Shown here one piece after another: positions 34,347-44,209 of a stretch of 64,000 nt of DNA (within the stretch, counting starts at the first letter, position 1; each line of letters opens with the position of its first letter). The notes beneath the pieces were generated by a model, which made no database searches, was not told where the DNA came from, and saw nothing but the letters and a program-made list of their open reading frames with translations. The translations under genes were made by a program, and so were the position numbers. Source of the stretch: Verrucomicrobiota bacterium (GTDB lineage: Bacteria; Verrucomicrobiota; Kiritimatiellia; RFP12; UBA1067); contig JAHFSX010000007.1 of assembly GCA_023269675.1 (NCBI GenBank), forward strand, positions 124,001 to 188,000, given 5' to 3'.

Positions 34347-37300
34347 CTATCGGAGCTGAAACACCATGCCGCGCGACGGCATGACCGTGAGCATGGCGCT
34401 CTGGCTGAGGGTGTAAGCGCTCCCTGATCCGAAGACGAGCACGTCGTAGCTGCCGCTGTCCGAGAGGGACGCGGGGGCGATCTCCAGCCACGACCGGGTC
34501 GCGCCGGGGATTCCGACGCCGTTCTTGCGCCACTGGTAGGCGGTGGCGGCCGGCGCGTAGACGCTGAGGAGCGCGTGTGCGCCGGCACGGACGGCGGTGG
34601 AGCGCGGCTGGTTCCAGAGGTCCGGACGCGAGCCTGTCGTGCCGGCCGGCGCGCCGGGACGGGCGAGGATGAAGAGGTTCTTTGTGCTGTAGAGGGCCGC
34701 GTTGTAGGTGAAGGTCCAGTCGGGGTCGCTCACCACCCCGGGCCGGTTGCCGATGCCGAGGCCGGGCGTTGAGCTGTTGGAACCGAAATGGACCATCGAG
34801 AAGATCGTGTGGCCCTGGGCGAAGTTGTTGACCTGCATCGAGCCGTGGCCCGCGCCCCGGTTCGAGCCGCGGTCGTCGCCGAAGTCGTAATTCGAGCCGC
34901 TCGCGCCGGGGATGTTCCGGGTGTTGCCCGCGCCATAGCTGCTGGACCAGAACTCGATGTTGCCGGAGGCGATGCCCACGCCGGTGGTGACGGTCACGTT
35001 CGCGACGTTCGCGGAGGCGTAGACATTCATGTTGCTGACATACGTCTGGAGCCACGGGTCGGCCCGGTCGGCGGTGGGCACGCCGATCATCGAGAGGTCG
35101 TTCGTGAAGGCGTCCATGGAGACCCAGACCCACTGGGCGACGCCGTTGGTGACCAGCTCCATGCAGTAGGCCACGCGGTCGAAGGGCTGCGCCCGCTGGA
35201 ACTTGCTCTCGTCGAACAGGTAACTCGCGCCGTTGGCGTAAGAGGTCGTGTTGCTGACCGCGAGGAAGGAGATCAGCTCGTAGGCGGCAGCCTCGGGGAC
35301 GTTGGCCAGCACGCCCGCCGCCTTTGGGGCGGGTGCGGTGAAGCTCGCCGACGAGCCCGGCGCGACCGGGTTGGCGCTCGGCGAGCGGTCGCGCGCGCCG
35401 GTCACGGTGACCGTGTAGGTCTGGCCGGCCGTCATGGGCGAGGTGGTGAGGATCACGTCGCGCTTGTTGAGGCTCAGGCGCGCGCCGGTGACGCTCACGC
35501 CGCTGCTGACGGTGAAGAACGACGGCGTGGCCGCATTCTCGGACAGGGGCTCGTTGAAGCTGACGGCGATCTGATTCAGCGCAAGCGAGCCGGTGGCGTT
35601 GAGCAGGGCCGGGCGCGTGAGGTCGCCGGTGCTGCCTTTGCAGAGCACGAACACGTACAGCCTGCGGTGGTTGTAGGTGCTGGCGTTGGACTTGAACGTC
35701 CAGTCCACGCCGTAGGCGGGGGTCTGAAAGACCGGGTTGGTGCAGTTGCCGATGCCGACGCACAGGTGCTGGTTGTTGTTGAAGTTGTTCACGGCGAAGA
35801 GGGTCTGGGTCACGCCGGCCCCGTAATTGTGGACCTGCATCGAGCCGTAGCCGTTGGCCGTGGCACTCGCGCCGCCGTCACCGAAGTCGAAGTTCACGTT
35901 GTGGGCGTTGGGTATGGGCAGCGCGTTGTTGCCGCCGTAGTTGCTCGGCCAGAACTCGATATTGCCGGTGTCGAAGTCGCTGCCGGTGACGATGCCGCCG
36001 ACGTTGGAGCGCACGTCGAGGCGGGTGACGCGCGTCTGGAAGAACGTGTTGGTCACGGGCACGCCGAGCTTGGTGACATCCGCGGTGAAGGCGTCCATCG
36101 CGGTCCAGATATACTGGGTGGGATTGCTGCCGGACTGCAGTTCAAGGTAGTAGGCGACGCGCGAGAAAGCCGTCAGTCCGGCGGTGTTCGTGTACGGGCA
36201 GTAGGTTGGCGCGGCGGTGAAGAAACTGCCGTTGACGGGGAGGTCGATGGTGTAGACGTGCCGGTAGCCGACGGCGTCTGGCACGTTGGCCGCGACCTGC
36301 GGCGGCAGCGCGGGCGGCGCCGGGGGCAGCGCCAGCACATGGAGCGTCCGGCGCGCGTAATCCGTGCCGGCGTTGGCCGCGAAGGTCCAGTCGGGGTCTG
36401 CGGTGGGGCGGTTTCCGATGCCGAGGGCGATCAGCTGTCCGTCGGCACCCCAGTTGTTCATGGCGAAGAGGGTCTGCTTGGCCGCGGAGTTGTGGATCTG
36501 CATGGAGCCGTGGGCGCCGGTCGCCGTGCGCGAGTCGCCGAAATCCAGGGTCGTGTTGCTGGCGGCGGTCACGCTCAGCGCGTTGGTGGCCGCGTAGTCG
36601 GTGGGCCAGAACTCGAGGTTGCCGCCGGCCAGGCCCGTGCCGTTGGTGACGCCGGGCACGTTGGATTTGACGTCCAGGCTGGAGACGGACTGCTGGAAGA
36701 GCGCGCCCGTGGCGAGCGTGGGCACGCCTATTTTTTTCCGGTCTGGGGTGAAGGCGCTCATGGAGGTCCAGAGGTACTGGGTCGTGCCGTCCGTCTTTTG
36801 CAGCTCGGCATAGTAGGCGATGCGGTCGAAGGGGTCGCTGAGCGCGCCGCGGTTGACGCGGTAGGGGTCGGGGGTGGCGTTGAATTTGCCGGTGACCGGA
36901 ATGTCGAGCGTGTAGACGAGCTCGTAGCCCGCCGCAAGGTCGCCGGCGTTGGTGCCGACGTTCGAGACGATCTCGCTCGGCAGGCCGGGCGCGGCCACCG
37001 CGATGGCGGTGCCGGGCGGAACCGCGTTCGCGCTGGGGGAGCTGTCGCGGACGCCGCTGACGGAAAGGGTGAGCGGCGTGCCGGCGGGTTGGGGCGTGGT
37101 GTTAAGCGTGACGGAGCGCTGATCCGCCAGCAGCGTGGCGCCCAGCACCTGCACGCCGCTGTCGAGCGCGAAGAAAGCGCAGTCGGCGGAAGAGGAGGTG
37201 AGCGGCTCGGAGAAGATGACCGTGATGAACTGGCGCGTGGCGTCGGCCTGCGCGGAGAGCGGGGCCGGTGGCGTGGTGTCGCTTGTGTCGCGCCGCACCA

Positions 37301-38948
37301 GCACGTGCAGGGTCTTGACGGTGTAGGCGCCGCCGTTGCCGTTGAAGGTCCAGTCGATCCCGCCGCTGATGGGCGTCGGGCAGTTGCCGATGCCGGCCTC
37401 GAGCGTGCCGCCGCTGTTCCAGTGGTTGAGGGCGAAGAGGGTTTGGCCGGCCGCGTAGTTATGGACCTGCATGCAGCTGTAGTTGGCGCTGAAGGAGCAC
37501 TGGTCGCCGAAGTCGTAGCTGCTGATGTTGGCTCCGGGGACGCCGAGCGTGTTGCCGGCGCTGTAGTTCCAAGGCCAGAACTCGATGTTGCCGGAGGCCA
37601 CCTGGCCGGTGGTCACGCCGGGCACGTTGCAGACGACGCTCAGGTTCTGGACATAGCGCTGGTAGAGCTCGCCCGAGGCGAACGTGGGGATGCCGAGCTT
37701 GTCCGCGCGGTTGGTGAAAGCGTCCATCGAAACCCAGACGTACTGGAGATCCTCGCCGCTCTTCTGCAGTTCCAGGTAGTAGGCCACGCGGTCAAAGCCG
37801 CCGACGAGCGCGCTGTTGTCCACGGAGTAGGGGACGCCGGTGCTGTAGTTCGGCGTGGTCGCGAGGTCCAGGCTGTAGACCAGCGCGTAATAGGCGGACT
37901 CGGGCACGTAATTCGCATAGCCGCGGGGCACGGGCGGCTTGTACGCGGTGAAGGAGACCTGGCTGGCCGCCGGGATGGAAAGCGGGGCGGGCGCCGTCTC
38001 GTCTTTGACGTTGCTGGCGGTGACGGTGTAGTTGGTGCCGCCCGCCTGCAGGCCGGTCGCCAACGTGACGGTGCGCCTGTTGGCGCTGAGGGAGGCGCCG
38101 AGTATGGCAAGGCCCTTGTTGGCGGCGTAGTTGGCGAGGTTGGTTGCGCTCGCCGGCGAGACCGCCTTGTTGAAGGTGATCGTGACGTTGGTCTGGTTGT
38201 TGTTGCCGGCCGCGCGGATGAGCGCCGGCTGGTTGGCAACGGTGTTGGTGCCGATGATGTTGGTGATGGCGGGGAACCAGGCGTTCGCCATTTTGGCGTA
38301 GCCGGCGGCGTTGGGGTGGAGGTTGTCGCCCATGTCGCTCAGCTCGAGGCAGGCGTGCATGTCGAGGAAGGTCACATGGTGTCCCAGCGCCTGCTGATGC
38401 GCGACGACGAGCGGCACATACGGGTTAAAGACGTTGGTGATGGCGGCGTAGTTGGGCTCGCCGCGCTTCATGAGCGAGGTGACGATGATCTTGGCGCTGG
38501 GCTGGCACTGGACAATGCGGTCGATGAGCGCTTCGAGGCGGACATAGGCGTTGGTGAACGCGGTGCCGCCGCCGGAGTCGTTGGTGCCGATGTGCAGCAG
38601 GACCACGTGCGGGTCCTCGATGGCCTCGAACCAGCCGTACAGGTTCTCGTAGAGGCCGACCGTCGCGTCTGAAATCCTCCAGCCTCCGTGGCCCTCGTGG
38701 TTGATTTCCGGGAGATCCGCGGAGGCGTTGCCGTTTCCTGAGCCGACATAATCGACGTTATAGGCCGCGTTGGTCAGCATGTGGTAGAGCGGCGCGCGGT
38801 ATCCGCCCAAAACGGGGGAGCCGTACGTGATGGAGTCGCCCAGCGGCATGATGCGGATGGGCGGGTTCTGTGCGTGCGCCGCAGCGGCGAGCAGGAGAGC
38901 GGCGGCCCCCGTCAGGGGCAGAAAGGCGGGTCGGGTTCGGTTTTGCAT
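34347..38948 (-). CDS. Giant secreted SGNH hydrolase, single catalytic domain (gene B)
   Basis: The 1533-residue protein has a signal peptide (PLTGAAALLLAAAAHAQ). One SGNH domain covers about residues 28-225: GDSITYG, Gly of block II in GGYRAPLY, GTND, DNLHPN. Then come Ig, module M1, Ig, M2, M3, Ig, M4 and a C-terminal Ig-like domain (about 1430-1533). All catalytic blocks are intact. The ATG at 38948 has only a poor ribosome site and lies 37 bp after the stop of gene C, so translation from the same mRNA is likely; it lacks the promoter motif found before A, C and D. Modules M1-M4 occur in the same order in C and D. The likely role is extracellular esterase or lipase-like activity on glycans (inference). 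Confidence 0.88.
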   Translation of the reverse strand: MQNRTRPAFLPLTGAAALLLAAAAHAQNPPIRIMPLGDSITYGSPVLGGYRAPLYHMLTNAAYNVDYVGSGNGNASADLPEINHEGHGGWRISDATVGLYENLYGWFEAIEDPHVVLLHIGTNDSGGGTAFTNAYVRLEALIDRIVQCQPSAKIIVTSLMKRGEPNYAAITNVFNPYVPLVVAHQQALGHHVTFLDMHACLELSDMGDNLHPNAAGYAKMANAWFPAITNIIGTNTVANQPALIRAAGNNNQTNVTITFNKAVSPASATNLANYAANKGLAILGASLSANRRTVTLATGLQAGGTNYTVTASNVKDETAPAPLSIPAASQVSFTAYKPPVPRGYANYVPESAYYALVYSLDLATTPNYSTGVPYSVDNSALVGGFDRVAYYLELQKSGEDLQYVWVSMDAFTNRADKLGIPTFASGELYQRYVQNLSVVCNVPGVTTGQVASGNIEFWPWNYSAGNTLGVPGANISSYDFGDQCSFSANYSCMQVHNYAAGQTLFALNHWNSGGTLEAGIGNCPTPISGGIDWTFNGNGGAYTVKTLHVLVRRDTSDTTPPAPLSAQADATRQFITVIFSEPLTSSSADCAFFALDSGVQVLGATLLADQRSVTLNTTPQPAGTPLTLSVSGVRDSSPSANAVPPGTAIAVAAPGLPSEIVSNVGTNAGDLAAGYELVYTLDIPVTGKFNATPDPYRVNRGALSDPFDRIAYYAELQKTDGTTQYLWTSMSAFTPDRKKIGVPTLATGALFQQSVSSLDVKSNVPGVTNGTGLAGGNLEFWPTDYAATNALSVTAASNTTLDFGDSRTATGAHGSMQIHNSAAKQTLFAMNNWGADGQLIALGIGNRPTADPDWTFAANAGTDYARRTLHVLALPPAPPALPPQVAANVPDAVGYRHVYTIDLPVNGSFFTAAPTYCPYTNTAGLTAFSRVAYYLELQSGSNPTQYIWTAMDAFTADVTKLGVPVTNTFFQTRVTRLDVRSNVGGIVTGSDFDTGNIEFWPSNYGGNNALPIPNAHNVNFDFGDGGASATANGYGSMQVHNYGAGVTQTLFAVNNFNNNQHLCVGIGNCTNPVFQTPAYGVDWTFKSNASTYNHRRLYVFVLCKGSTGDLTRPALLNATGSLALNQIAVSFNEPLSENAATPSFFTVSSGVSVTGARLSLNKRDVILTTSPMTAGQTYTVTVTGARDRSPSANPVAPGSSASFTAPAPKAAGVLANVPEAAAYELISFLAVSNTTSYANGASYLFDESKFQRAQPFDRVAYCMELVTNGVAQWVWVSMDAFTNDLSMIGVPTADRADPWLQTYVSNMNVYASANVANVTVTTGVGIASGNIEFWSSSYGAGNTRNIPGASGSNYDFGDDRGSNRGAGHGSMQVNNFAQGHTIFSMVHFGSNSSTPGLGIGNRPGVVSDPDWTFTYNAALYSTKNLFILARPGAPAGTTGSRPDLWNQPRSTAVRAGAHALLSVYAPAATAYQWRKNGVGIPGATRSWLEIAPASLSDSGSYDVLVFGSGSAYTLSQSAMLTVMPSRGMVFQLR

Positions 38949-38985
38949 AGGCGCTTCGTTGGGTGGCGTGCGGAGGTTGGACGGA

Positions 38986-41900
38986 TTATTGCACCCGCAT
39001 GACGGTGCCGGCGGGGATGACGCTGAGCGTTGCGCTCTGGCTGAGGGTGGAGGCGGTCCCTGTCCCGTAGACCAGCACGTCGTAGGCGCCGGCGTCGAAG
39101 GCGTCGGCGGGCGCGATCTCCAGCCACGCCTGGGTGGCGCCGGGGACGGCGGTGCCGTTGCGCCGCCACTGGTAGCTGGAGGCGTTGACCGCCTGCACGG
39201 CGAAGATGGCGCTCGCGCCGGAGCGGATCGTCCGTCCCGCGGGCTGAACGAGGATGGCGGGGCCGGTTCCCTGCGGCGTGCCGCCCCAGCGCACCAGCAC
39301 ATAGATGTTCTTGGTGGCGTAGGCCGGCGCGTTGTAATTGAACGTCCAGTCGGTATCCCAGTTGCCGGCGCTCGTGAAGAGCGTGTTGTTGCCGATGCCC
39401 AGCGCGGGGGTGCGTCCGTTGCTGCCGAAGGCGTTCATGGCGAAGATCGTGTGGCTCATGCCCCAGTTGTGGATCTGCATGGAGCCGTGACCCGCGCTGA
39501 CGCCCGGTCCGCCGCCGTCACCGAAGTCGTACACGTTGGTTGTGCCGCCGGACGTGGTGACCGTGCTCGCCGCGTTGGGGATGGCCTTGTCGTTGCCCGC
39601 CCCGTAATTGCTGGGCCAGAATTCGATATTGCCGGTGGCGATGCCGACGCCGGTGGTGACCGCGGCGTTGCCCGAGGCGTAGACGTTCAGGTTGCTGACG
39701 TATTGCTGGTACATCGCGCCCCGGTCGGCGGTGGGGACCCCGATCTTGGTGAGGTCCGTGGTGAAGGCGTCCATGGAGGTGTAGACCCATTTGTAGACGC
39801 CGTTCGTGCCCAGCAGCTCCATGCAGTAGGCGATGCGGTCGAACGGCCGCGTCGGGTAGTAGCGACTCTCGTCCACGGAATAGGGCGCGCCGCCCGCGTA
39901 GCTGGTGGTGTTGGCGACCGCGAGCAGATGGATCAGGCTGTAGTCGCCGATCTCCGCCACGTTGGTCAGGACGCTCGGCGTGGCCGTGGAGGGCGCGGTG
40001 AAGGCGAGGGTCGAGCCGGGCACGATGAGGTTGCCGTTGGACGCGCGGTCGCGCACGCCGGTGACGCTCAGCGCGTACGCCTGCCCGGGCGTCAAGGCCG
40101 TGGTGGTGAGGATCACATCCGTTTTGTTCGGCATCAGCTTCGCGCCGGTCACGCCCACCCCGTTGTTGGTCAGCGTGTAGAACGAGGCGGTCGCGGCGGA
40201 GTCCGCCAGAGCCTCGCTGAACGTGACCGTCACCTGGGTCATCGACAGCGACGCCTTGGCGCCGCTCAGGGTCGGACGGGTAAAGTCGGCGTCGCCGCCG
40301 GGCAGGACGAAAACGTGCAGCACGCGCTGGTTGTAGGACCCCGCGTTCGAGGCGAACGTCCAGTCCGTGTCGTTGTTGGCCGGGCGGTTGCCGATGCCGA
40401 GGTCGAGCGTCTGGCCGTTGCTGCCGGCGTGGTTGATCGCGAAGAGGGTCTGCTTGGCCGTCAGGGCGTGGTTGTGCACCTGCATGCAGCCGTAGCCGCC
40501 CGGGCTCGCCGATCCGCCAGAGTCGCCGAAGTCGAAATACGAGGCGCTGGCGTTCGGAACGGGAAGGAGGTTGGGCTGGCTGTAATTGGAGGGCCAGAAT
40601 TCGATGTTGCCGGTGGTGATGCCCGTGCCGTTGGTGATGGAGGCCACGTTGGAGAGCACATCCAGATTCGTGACCTTCTGCTGGAAGAAGGTGCCGTTTG
40701 TGGGGACGGCCAGCCGGCGGGCATCCGTGGTGAAGGCGTCCATCGCGGTCCAGATGAACTGGGTCGGCGCGGCCGCGTTGGCCTGGAGCGCCAGATAGTA
40801 GGCCACGCGCGAGAACCCCCCGATTCTGGCCGTGTTGTCGAACGAGTAGGCGTTGGTGAAGTTGCCCTGGAAGTTGCCCGCGACCGGGATGTTGGTGATC
40901 GAGCAGACCAGCTGATAGCCTGCCAGATTCGGCAGGTTGGCCAGGACCTCTGCGGGAATGCCGTTGCTCGAGGCGGCCGCCGGCCGCACCAGCACGTGCA
41001 GGGTGCGGCGCGAGTAGCTGGCCGCATTGGCCGCGCCGGTCCAGTCGGTGTCGGCACTGCCGGAACGGTTGCCGATGCCGATCGCCAGCGTCTGCGCGTC
41101 CGTGCCCCAGTTGTTCATCGCGAACAGGGTGTGTTTGAAGGTCGAGTTGTGGAGCTGCATCGAGCCGTGGCCCGCTGTCGCCGCGCCGATGGAATCGCCG
41201 AAGTCGAACGCGGTGCTGCTCGCTCCGGGAACCGCGGCGGTGTTGGTCTGGGTGAAGCTGCCGGCCCAAAACTCGAGGTTCCCTCCCGCCAGGCCCGTGC
41301 CGTTGGTGATGCCCGCCACGTTGGACTTGACGTCGAGGTTGTTGACGTATTGCTGGAAGGTCACTCTGTTGGCCGCGAGGGGCACGCCGATTTGGCTCAG
41401 GTAAGGGGTGAAGGCGTCCATCGAGGCCCAGACGTACTGGACAGTGCCGTCGAGCTTGGCCAGTTCAAGATAATAGGCGATCCGGTCGAAGGCGTTGGTG
41501 CTGAGGCTCTGGTTGTAGCGGTAGGGGTTCGCCGCGCCGTTGAAGGTGCCCGTGACCGGGATGTCCAAGGTGTAGATCAGCTGGTAGCCGTTCGCCAGCG
41601 CACCGGCATTGGCGGCGACTTCAGGCGGCAGGCCGGAGGCGGAGACGCCGATGGTGGAGCCGGGTACGACGGGGTTGGCGGCGACGGCGGCGTCGCGCAC
41701 GCCGGTGACGGAAAGCGTCAGAGGCGCGCCGGCGGGCTGGGGCGTCGTGACGAGCACGACCTCGCGCAGGTTTGAGCTGAGCGTGGCGCTGATGACCTCG
41801 ACGCCGCTGTTCAGCGTGAAGCAGCTCCCGTTCACCGAGGAGGGTGTGAGCGGCTCCGAGAACTGCACCGTGACGAGGGTGCGGGCGAACCCGGCCTGCG

Positions 41901-43575
41901 CCGAAAGCATCGTCGGCGCGACTGTGTCGGTGTCAGCGAGCACCAGGATCTGAAGGGAACGCACCGTGAAGTTGGCCCCGTTTTGGCTGAAGGTCCAGTC
42001 GACGCCTCCGCCGGACGGCGCGGGGCAGTTGCCGATTCCGATGCAGATGTTGCCGCCGCTGCCGCCCCAGTTGTTGAGGGCGAGCGCGGTCTGCCTGGCG
42101 CTGGTGTTGTGAACCTGCATGGATCCGTAGGTGCCGGGATCGCGCTGGTCGCCGAAATCGTAGATGCCCCCGTCGGCGCCCAGAACACCCGCGAAGTTCG
42201 GCGAGCTGTAGTTGGAGGGCCAGAACTCGAGGTTGCCCGCAAAGCCCGTGCCGTTGGTCACGCCCGCGACATTGGACCGGACGGTCAGGTTGGCGACGGG
42301 CCTTTGGAAGAGCGCGCCGGAGGCGATGGTCGGCACGCCGAGCGCGGCGGCGCTGTTGGTGAAGGCGTCCATCGAGGCCCATACGTATTGGACGTCGCCG
42401 GTCGCGGTCATCAGCTCCATGTAGTAGGCGACGCGGCGGAACGAGGGGCTGAGCAGGGCGCTGTTGTCGGTCGCGTAAAGGACCGGGTTGTTCTTGTAGT
42501 CCGCGCTGGCGGGAACCTCGAGCGAGTAAACCAGCGAATAGGCCGAAGACTCCGGGACGTTGTTCAGATAACCGCGGGGGGTCGTGCCATAGAAGGCGGC
42601 GGTGCTGTTCGCGGCCACGGCGAGCGGCGTGGGGGTCGAGCGGTCGGTCACGTTGTTGACCGTCACCACGTAATTCGAGCTCAGCGTCTGCAGGCTGGTG
42701 GTCAGTGTGACGGTGTGCTGGTCCGCGCTGAGGGTCGCGCCGGAAACCGTGAGACCGCCGCTGAGCGCGTAGTTTGCGGGGTTGGTGGCGGAAGCGCCGG
42801 CGAGCGGCTTGCTGAAGGTGAGCGCCACTTGCGTGCGGTTCGTGATGCCCCGCGCGCGGTAGAGGCCGGGCGGCGCCCAATCGCCGGAAGGGCTGATCAC
42901 GTTGGTGATCGCGGTGACCCAGTTGGTGGCCATCTTGTTGTAGCCGACCTGGTTGGGGTGCAGGTTGTCGTAAGTGTCGCTCAAATCGAGCCCCGCATGC
43001 ATGTCGAGGTAGGTGACGCGCCGGCCCAGCGCCTGCTGGGCCGCGACCTTGCCGGGAATGAAGGGGTTGAAGTAGTTGGTGATGGCGGTGTAGTTGGGTT
43101 CGCCGCGCTTCAGCAGCGAGCTGACGATGATGTGCGCGTAGGGGCGCGCGAGGGACATTTTGGTGACCAGCGCGTCCAGGTTGGAGACCATGTTCGTGAA
43201 GGCGTTCCCGCCGCCGGAGTCGTTGGTGCCGATGTGCAGCAGGATCACGTCGGGATCGGCAACCGCGTCGAACCAGCCGAGGATGCCGCCGTCGATGCCG
43301 CCGATGGTCCAGCCGCTGTGGCCCTCATGATCCAGGTCCGGCAGGTTCGCGTCCGGATTGGTGGTCTGCGAGCCCACGAAATCGACGTTGAAATTGAGGT
43401 TGGTGAGCAGGCGGTAGAGCGGGGTGCGATAGCCGCCCGCGGAGCCCGCGCCGTAGGTGATGGAGTCGCCCAGCGGCATGATGCGGATGGGAGGATTCTG
43501 GGCCGGGGCCGCGGAGGCGAGCGCGAGGGCGGCGAGCGCCGCCAGAGACAGAACGGACATGCGGATGCTCTTCAT
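38986..43575 (-). CDS. Giant secreted SGNH hydrolase, single catalytic domain (gene C)
   Basis: The 1529-residue protein has a signal peptide (LSLAALAALALASAAPAQ) and an AAGGAG ribosome site 9 bp before the ATG at 43575; an upstream in-frame GTG/ATG is less likely. The SGNH domain is closest to the first one in gene A, sharing for example VDFVGSQTTNPDA and HSGWTIGG, and keeps GDSITYG, GTND and DNLHPN. The order SGNH-Ig-M1-Ig-M2-M3-Ig-M4-Ig matches genes B and D. It ends with the family tail (SQSATLSV, then GTVMRVQ). Its promoter lies at 43661-43690 and it probably reads through into gene B. Confidence 0.88.
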   Translation of the reverse strand: MKSIRMSVLSLAALAALALASAAPAQNPPIRIMPLGDSITYGAGSAGGYRTPLYRLLTNLNFNVDFVGSQTTNPDANLPDLDHEGHSGWTIGGIDGGILGWFDAVADPDVILLHIGTNDSGGGNAFTNMVSNLDALVTKMSLARPYAHIIVSSLLKRGEPNYTAITNYFNPFIPGKVAAQQALGRRVTYLDMHAGLDLSDTYDNLHPNQVGYNKMATNWVTAITNVISPSGDWAPPGLYRARGITNRTQVALTFSKPLAGASATNPANYALSGGLTVSGATLSADQHTVTLTTSLQTLSSNYVVTVNNVTDRSTPTPLAVAANSTAAFYGTTPRGYLNNVPESSAYSLVYSLEVPASADYKNNPVLYATDNSALLSPSFRRVAYYMELMTATGDVQYVWASMDAFTNSAAALGVPTIASGALFQRPVANLTVRSNVAGVTNGTGFAGNLEFWPSNYSSPNFAGVLGADGGIYDFGDQRDPGTYGSMQVHNTSARQTALALNNWGGSGGNICIGIGNCPAPSGGGVDWTFSQNGANFTVRSLQILVLADTDTVAPTMLSAQAGFARTLVTVQFSEPLTPSSVNGSCFTLNSGVEVISATLSSNLREVVLVTTPQPAGAPLTLSVTGVRDAAVAANPVVPGSTIGVSASGLPPEVAANAGALANGYQLIYTLDIPVTGTFNGAANPYRYNQSLSTNAFDRIAYYLELAKLDGTVQYVWASMDAFTPYLSQIGVPLAANRVTFQQYVNNLDVKSNVAGITNGTGLAGGNLEFWAGSFTQTNTAAVPGASSTAFDFGDSIGAATAGHGSMQLHNSTFKHTLFAMNNWGTDAQTLAIGIGNRSGSADTDWTGAANAASYSRRTLHVLVRPAAASSNGIPAEVLANLPNLAGYQLVCSITNIPVAGNFQGNFTNAYSFDNTARIGGFSRVAYYLALQANAAAPTQFIWTAMDAFTTDARRLAVPTNGTFFQQKVTNLDVLSNVASITNGTGITTGNIEFWPSNYSQPNLLPVPNASASYFDFGDSGGSASPGGYGCMQVHNHALTAKQTLFAINHAGSNGQTLDLGIGNRPANNDTDWTFASNAGSYNQRVLHVFVLPGGDADFTRPTLSGAKASLSMTQVTVTFSEALADSAATASFYTLTNNGVGVTGAKLMPNKTDVILTTTALTPGQAYALSVTGVRDRASNGNLIVPGSTLAFTAPSTATPSVLTNVAEIGDYSLIHLLAVANTTSYAGGAPYSVDESRYYPTRPFDRIAYCMELLGTNGVYKWVYTSMDAFTTDLTKIGVPTADRGAMYQQYVSNLNVYASGNAAVTTGVGIATGNIEFWPSNYGAGNDKAIPNAASTVTTSGGTTNVYDFGDGGGPGVSAGHGSMQIHNWGMSHTIFAMNAFGSNGRTPALGIGNNTLFTSAGNWDTDWTFNYNAPAYATKNIYVLVRWGGTPQGTGPAILVQPAGRTIRSGASAIFAVQAVNASSYQWRRNGTAVPGATQAWLEIAPADAFDAGAYDVLVYGTGTASTLSQSATLSVIPAGTVMRVQ

Positions 43576-43660
43576 GACAGACACTCCTTGTATGACCACC
43601 CTCTAATAAAGAAACCACCAACGCCGATGCTAATTATTCTTATCCCATCACTAAGCTTAA

Positions 43661-43690
43661 ACTTTAGCGGATGGCCGTCCTGAAACGCAA
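43661..43690 (-). promoter_or_regulatory. Promoter of giant gene C, shared architecture
   Basis: On the minus strand TTGCGT (complement of 43685-43690), an 18-bp spacer containing GGCCATC and TAAAGT (complement of 43661-43666) lie 86 bp before the start codon at 43575. The spacer agrees with that of gene D at the GGCCATC core. Confidence 0.65.
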
Positions 43691-43704
43691 GCCGGAAAGT
43701 TGAC

Positions 43705-44131
43705 GGGTGTGATTCAACTGGGTTGAATCCACACCCGAAGGAGGAGTGTAGGATTTAGGAGTTAGGAGTTGCAATGCCCTGAAAGTGAACGCGTTCGCGT
43801 GATGCACGAGAGTCCGTGTTCGTGTCTTCAAAATGAAGTCACACGTATGGCTCCAAGAAACGGTTCTTCGCGGAAGGGCTCCTCCTTGTCTAGAGATTTT
43901 ATTTATTTGTGTAGCCGCTGTTGTTTTGTTGGTAGGGACGCCTCCCTGAGGCGTCCGCCGGTCCATCCGCCGTGCTGCTGCGGACGCCTCGGGGAGGCGT
44001 CCCTACCGAAATCGGCTACACTTTTTCAGAAATTGCTCTAACGCCCTGTTCTCAAGGTTTCGTGCGCTTCTAACTCCCAACTCCTAAATTCTCCTTGGTG
44101 CGACTCAGTTTCAACGAAACTGAATAGCACC
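43705..44131. repeat. Composite element: inverted hairpin and TTAGGANT arms around a core
   Basis: The left end is a hairpin (GGGTGTGATTCAAC, 43705-43718, with GTTGAATC and ACACCC to 43736), then GAAGGAGGAGT and a TTAGGANT array (to about 43771). The right end is the inverted array (44071-44094) followed by a hairpin with different sequence but the same shape: GGTGC/GCACC outer pair and CAGTTTC/GAAACTG inner pair (44097-44131). The core 43766-43890 is shared, inverted, with the element at 55022-55312. A second repeat (43891-44040) is inserted into it. The element fills the gap between giant genes C and D. Confidence 0.65.
43891..44040. repeat. MITE-like element (copy 2) with GGACGCCTC palindrome
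   Basis: The 150-bp element has imperfect terminal inverted repeats: left TAGAGATTTTATTTATTTGT then GTAGCCG, right (minus strand) TAGAGCAATTTCTGAAAAAG then TGTAGCCG. Inside, a 28-bp arm starting GGTAGGGACGCC (43931-43958) pairs with 43980-44007 with one mismatch. Its ends match those of the element at 19818-20015 but the interior differs. Confidence 0.6.
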
Positions 44132-44209
44132 CAGTTGACTTTGTTCCGGGCCCGTGCCGGGGATGCGCGGCGGCGAATTCACCCGTTACGCGTTTCCAGG
44201 GCGCGAGGG

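Noticed and set aside
34788..38672. Plus-strand open frame of 1294 codons, and others antisense to the giant genes (25559-27778, 38827-41775, 44945-48772)
   Set aside because: They are the reverse reading of GC-rich repeated coding DNA. The proteins are Gly/Val/Arg/His-rich low-complexity text without domains, while the minus strand shows signal peptides, catalytic motifs and ribosome sites.
43741..43771. Telomere-like or tandem satellite function of the TTAGGANT units
   Set aside because: The arrays are only two to four degenerate units long and always sit in inverted pairs or beside hairpins in gene gaps.
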